NCBI RefSeq assembly: GCF_013386115.1
Contig: NZ_JACAOR010000010.1
Coordinates: forward strand, 389,644-453,643
DNA from: Pseudomonas gingeri
GTDB lineage: Bacteria; Pseudomonadota; Gammaproteobacteria; Pseudomonadales; Pseudomonadaceae
Reading direction: 5' to 3'
Length of the DNA stretch: 64,000 nucleotides
Position 1 is the stretch's first letter; each line of letters opens with the position of its first letter. A program made the position numbers and the translations under genes. Under the pieces are notes generated by a model. It was not told the origin of the DNA and did no database searches. It worked only from the letters and a program-made list of their open reading frames with translations. Shown piece by piece: positions 62,479-64,000 of the stretch.

Positions 62479-64000
62479 ATGACCACTTCCAATATCATCA
62501 ACACCGGCGTGCTGATCAGCGGCGCCGGTCCCACCGGCCTGACGCTGGCCAACTACCTGGGCCAGGCCGGCGTGGAGACGTTTATCGTCGATCGCAAGCA
62601 GAGCACGGTCGGCGAACCACGGGCGGTCTCGATCGACGATGAATCGCTGCGCACCATGCAGGCCGTGGGCATGGACCAGGCCGTGCTCAAGGACGTGGTG
62701 CCCGGCTATGGCGTGCACTACTACACCCGTCCAGGCGGCCGCTGCTTCGGCAAGGTCGAACCGACCTCGACCTTGTATGGTTTTCCCAAGCGCAATGCGT
62801 TCCGCCAGCCGCTGTTCGAGGCGACCCTGCATGAAGGGATGCAACGCTTCGACAACCTGCGGGTCGGTTTCGCCCATGAACTGCTGCATGTCGAACAGGA
62901 CGCCACGGGAGTGACCGCCAGCGTGCGCAACGCCGACGGCGACATCCATATCGTCAGGGCCCGCTACCTGGTGGCCTGTGACGGCGGCCGCAGTCCGGTG
63001 CGCAAGCAACTGGGCATCAACCTGGTGGGTTCGAGCTTCCAGTCGCGCTGGCTGGTGGTGGACACCGACCAGGATGACGATCCGTTCTGGCAATGCCGGA
63101 TGTACTGCGACGCCCGCCGCCCGACGGTGGACGTGCCCGGCCCCCACCGCACCCGACGCTACGAGTTCATGCTCAAGGCCGATGAAAGCGACGAAGAGAT
63201 GCTCGACGAAGCGCGAATCAAGGAACTGGTCAAACCCTTCCGGGGTGACAAGCCGATCTCCATCGTGCGCAAGACCGTGTACACCTTCCACGCCCGGGTC
63301 GCCGAACGCTGGCGCGAAGGCCGCATCTTCCTCGCCGGCGACGCCGCGCACCTGACCCCGCCCTATGCCGGGCAAGGCATGAACAGCGGTGTGCGCGACG
63401 CCCACAACCTCGGCTGGAAGCTGGCCGGCGTATTCAAGGGCCAGCTCAGCAGCACCGCGCTGGACAGTTACGAAACCGAGCGCCGCGATCACGCCTGGGC
63501 CCTGATCAAGCTGGCCCTGGGCCTGGGCGTGGTCATGGCGCCGTCCACGGTCTGGCGGGCCAACCTGATCAGTGGTGCGTTCCGTGTCATCGGTCTGCTG
63601 CCACCACTGCGCGACTACTTCCTGCAGATGCGTTTCAAGCCCAAGCCGCGCTTCACCCAAGGCCTGGTGATCGGCAACGGCCGTTGCGGGCAGTTGAGCT
63701 GCGGACAGATGTTCCCGCAACCCCGGGTCGAGGATGCCGCAGGCAACAGCGTACTGCTGGACAAAGTCCTCGGCACCGGTTTCGCCCTGCTGCAATACGC
63801 CAGTTCCGTCGACAGCCGTCTGGACGCGTTGCGGCACCCGCTGTGGGAGCGCCTGGAAGCCCGGCGAATCCTGGTCCTGCCCAAGGGCGGCAAGCCCGAT
63901 CCGGCACACACCGGTCCGGTATGGATCGACAGCGACGGTGCCCTGCAGGCGCTGCTCGACGAGCCTTCGGGCCAGCTCCTGCTGTTGCGGCCCGACCGGT
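62479..64000 (+). CDS. FAD-dependent aromatic hydroxylase, MhpA-like (runs off the window)
   Basis: Starts at an ATG 19 bases past the IclR stop and is open to the end of the window, 507 residues, so its C-terminus is missing (typical members have about 550-590). FAD motif GAGPTGLTLANYLGQAGV at 15-32, DGGRSPVR, and GDAAHLTPPYAGQGMN with the second FAD contact. MhpA hydroxylates 3-(3-hydroxyphenyl)propionate; related enzymes act on phenols. It is the likely first step of the pathway whose transporter and hydrolase lie upstream; the ring-cleavage gene probably lies past the edge. Confidence 0.93.
   Translation, partial: MTTSNIINTGVLISGAGPTGLTLANYLGQAGVETFIVDRKQSTVGEPRAVSIDDESLRTMQAVGMDQAVLKDVVPGYGVHYYTRPGGRCFGKVEPTSTLYGFPKRNAFRQPLFEATLHEGMQRFDNLRVGFAHELLHVEQDATGVTASVRNADGDIHIVRARYLVACDGGRSPVRKQLGINLVGSSFQSRWLVVDTDQDDDPFWQCRMYCDARRPTVDVPGPHRTRRYEFMLKADESDEEMLDEARIKELVKPFRGDKPISIVRKTVYTFHARVAERWREGRIFLAGDAAHLTPPYAGQGMNSGVRDAHNLGWKLAGVFKGQLSSTALDSYETERRDHAWALIKLALGLGVVMAPSTVWRANLISGAFRVIGLLPPLRDYFLQMRFKPKPRFTQGLVIGNGRCGQLSCGQMFPQPRVEDAAGNSVLLDKVLGTGFALLQYASSVDSRLDALRHPLWERLEARRILVLPKGGKPDPAHTGPVWIDSDGALQALLDEPSGQLLLLRPDR

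Noticed and set aside
61972..63909. Long minus-strand frame opposite the IclR gene and the hydroxylase
   Set aside because: Antisense to strongly recognisable IclR and FAD hydroxylase motifs; no domain of its own.

Overview
This window is a high-GC gammaproteobacterial chromosome segment, most likely a Pseudomonas of the fluorescens group. That call rests on the REP-type palindromes near 4929-5018 and 12897-12994 and on the gene repertoire: many LysR regulators, an OprB-type porin, a PtrR/Sad pair and aromatic-acid transporters. No rRNA, tRNA, CRISPR array, transposase or integrase was seen. The species assignment is inference.

Layout. 1-4.9 kb: a lipoprotein, a divergent DapF-like epimerase, a Coq7-like di-iron protein, and a PtrR-like LysR next to a Sad-type aldehyde dehydrogenase. 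4.8-8.3 kb: a 27-residue membrane protein that is easy to miss, a REP cluster, and an isolated 1086-residue nuclease-STAND NTPase-HEAT protein that looks like a single-gene anti-phage defence. 8.4-11.8 kb: a two-component system with a lipoprotein and a multi-pass membrane protein. 11.9-17.8 kb: LysR, YcaC-like hydrolase, YtcJ-like amidohydrolase, DoxX, a second LysR, and an AraC protein with only a DNA-binding domain. 18-22.2 kb: two convergent paralogues combining an OmpR-type winged helix with a STAND ATPase, one with a long helical C-terminus and one without it. 22.4-26.3 kb: pirin, periplasmic cupin, a CynX-type transporter and an EamA exporter.

26.3-34.3 kb is the most unusual block: a six-gene, tightly overlapping operon encoding a thermostable-hemolysin-family protein, an AMP-dependent acyl ligase, a TauD-like dioxygenase, a class III aminotransferase homologue without its PLP lysine, an intact class III aminotransferase, and an amidase. 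A divergent LysR gene lies beside it. It resembles a small-molecule biosynthesis cluster that I cannot match to a known product. The leader of its first gene holds a perfect 10-bp complement of the ribosome binding site.

34.9-42.9 kb: a PRiA4_ORF3-like protein, an HSL-type esterase, a flavoprotein-ferredoxin pair, a molybdenum hydroxylase pair (IorAB-like) and an OprB-type porin. 43.1-55.7 kb: a large catabolic regulon with CoA transferase, two crotonases, a FadB-like enzyme, thiolase, MFS importer, aldehyde dehydrogenase and SDR in one operon, plus IclR and a divergent Fe-alcohol dehydrogenase/thioesterase pair. Two nearly identical 23-bp palindromes sit in the control regions on either side of iclR and probably are its operators. 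The genes fit oxidation of an alcohol to an acid, CoA activation and beta-oxidation-like breakdown; the substrate is unknown. 55.7-59.1 kb: LysR, MFS exporter and old-yellow-enzyme reductase. 59.4-64 kb: the start of an aromatic-acid pathway (AAHS transporter, FAH-family hydrolase, IclR, MhpA-like hydroxylase) cut by the window edge.
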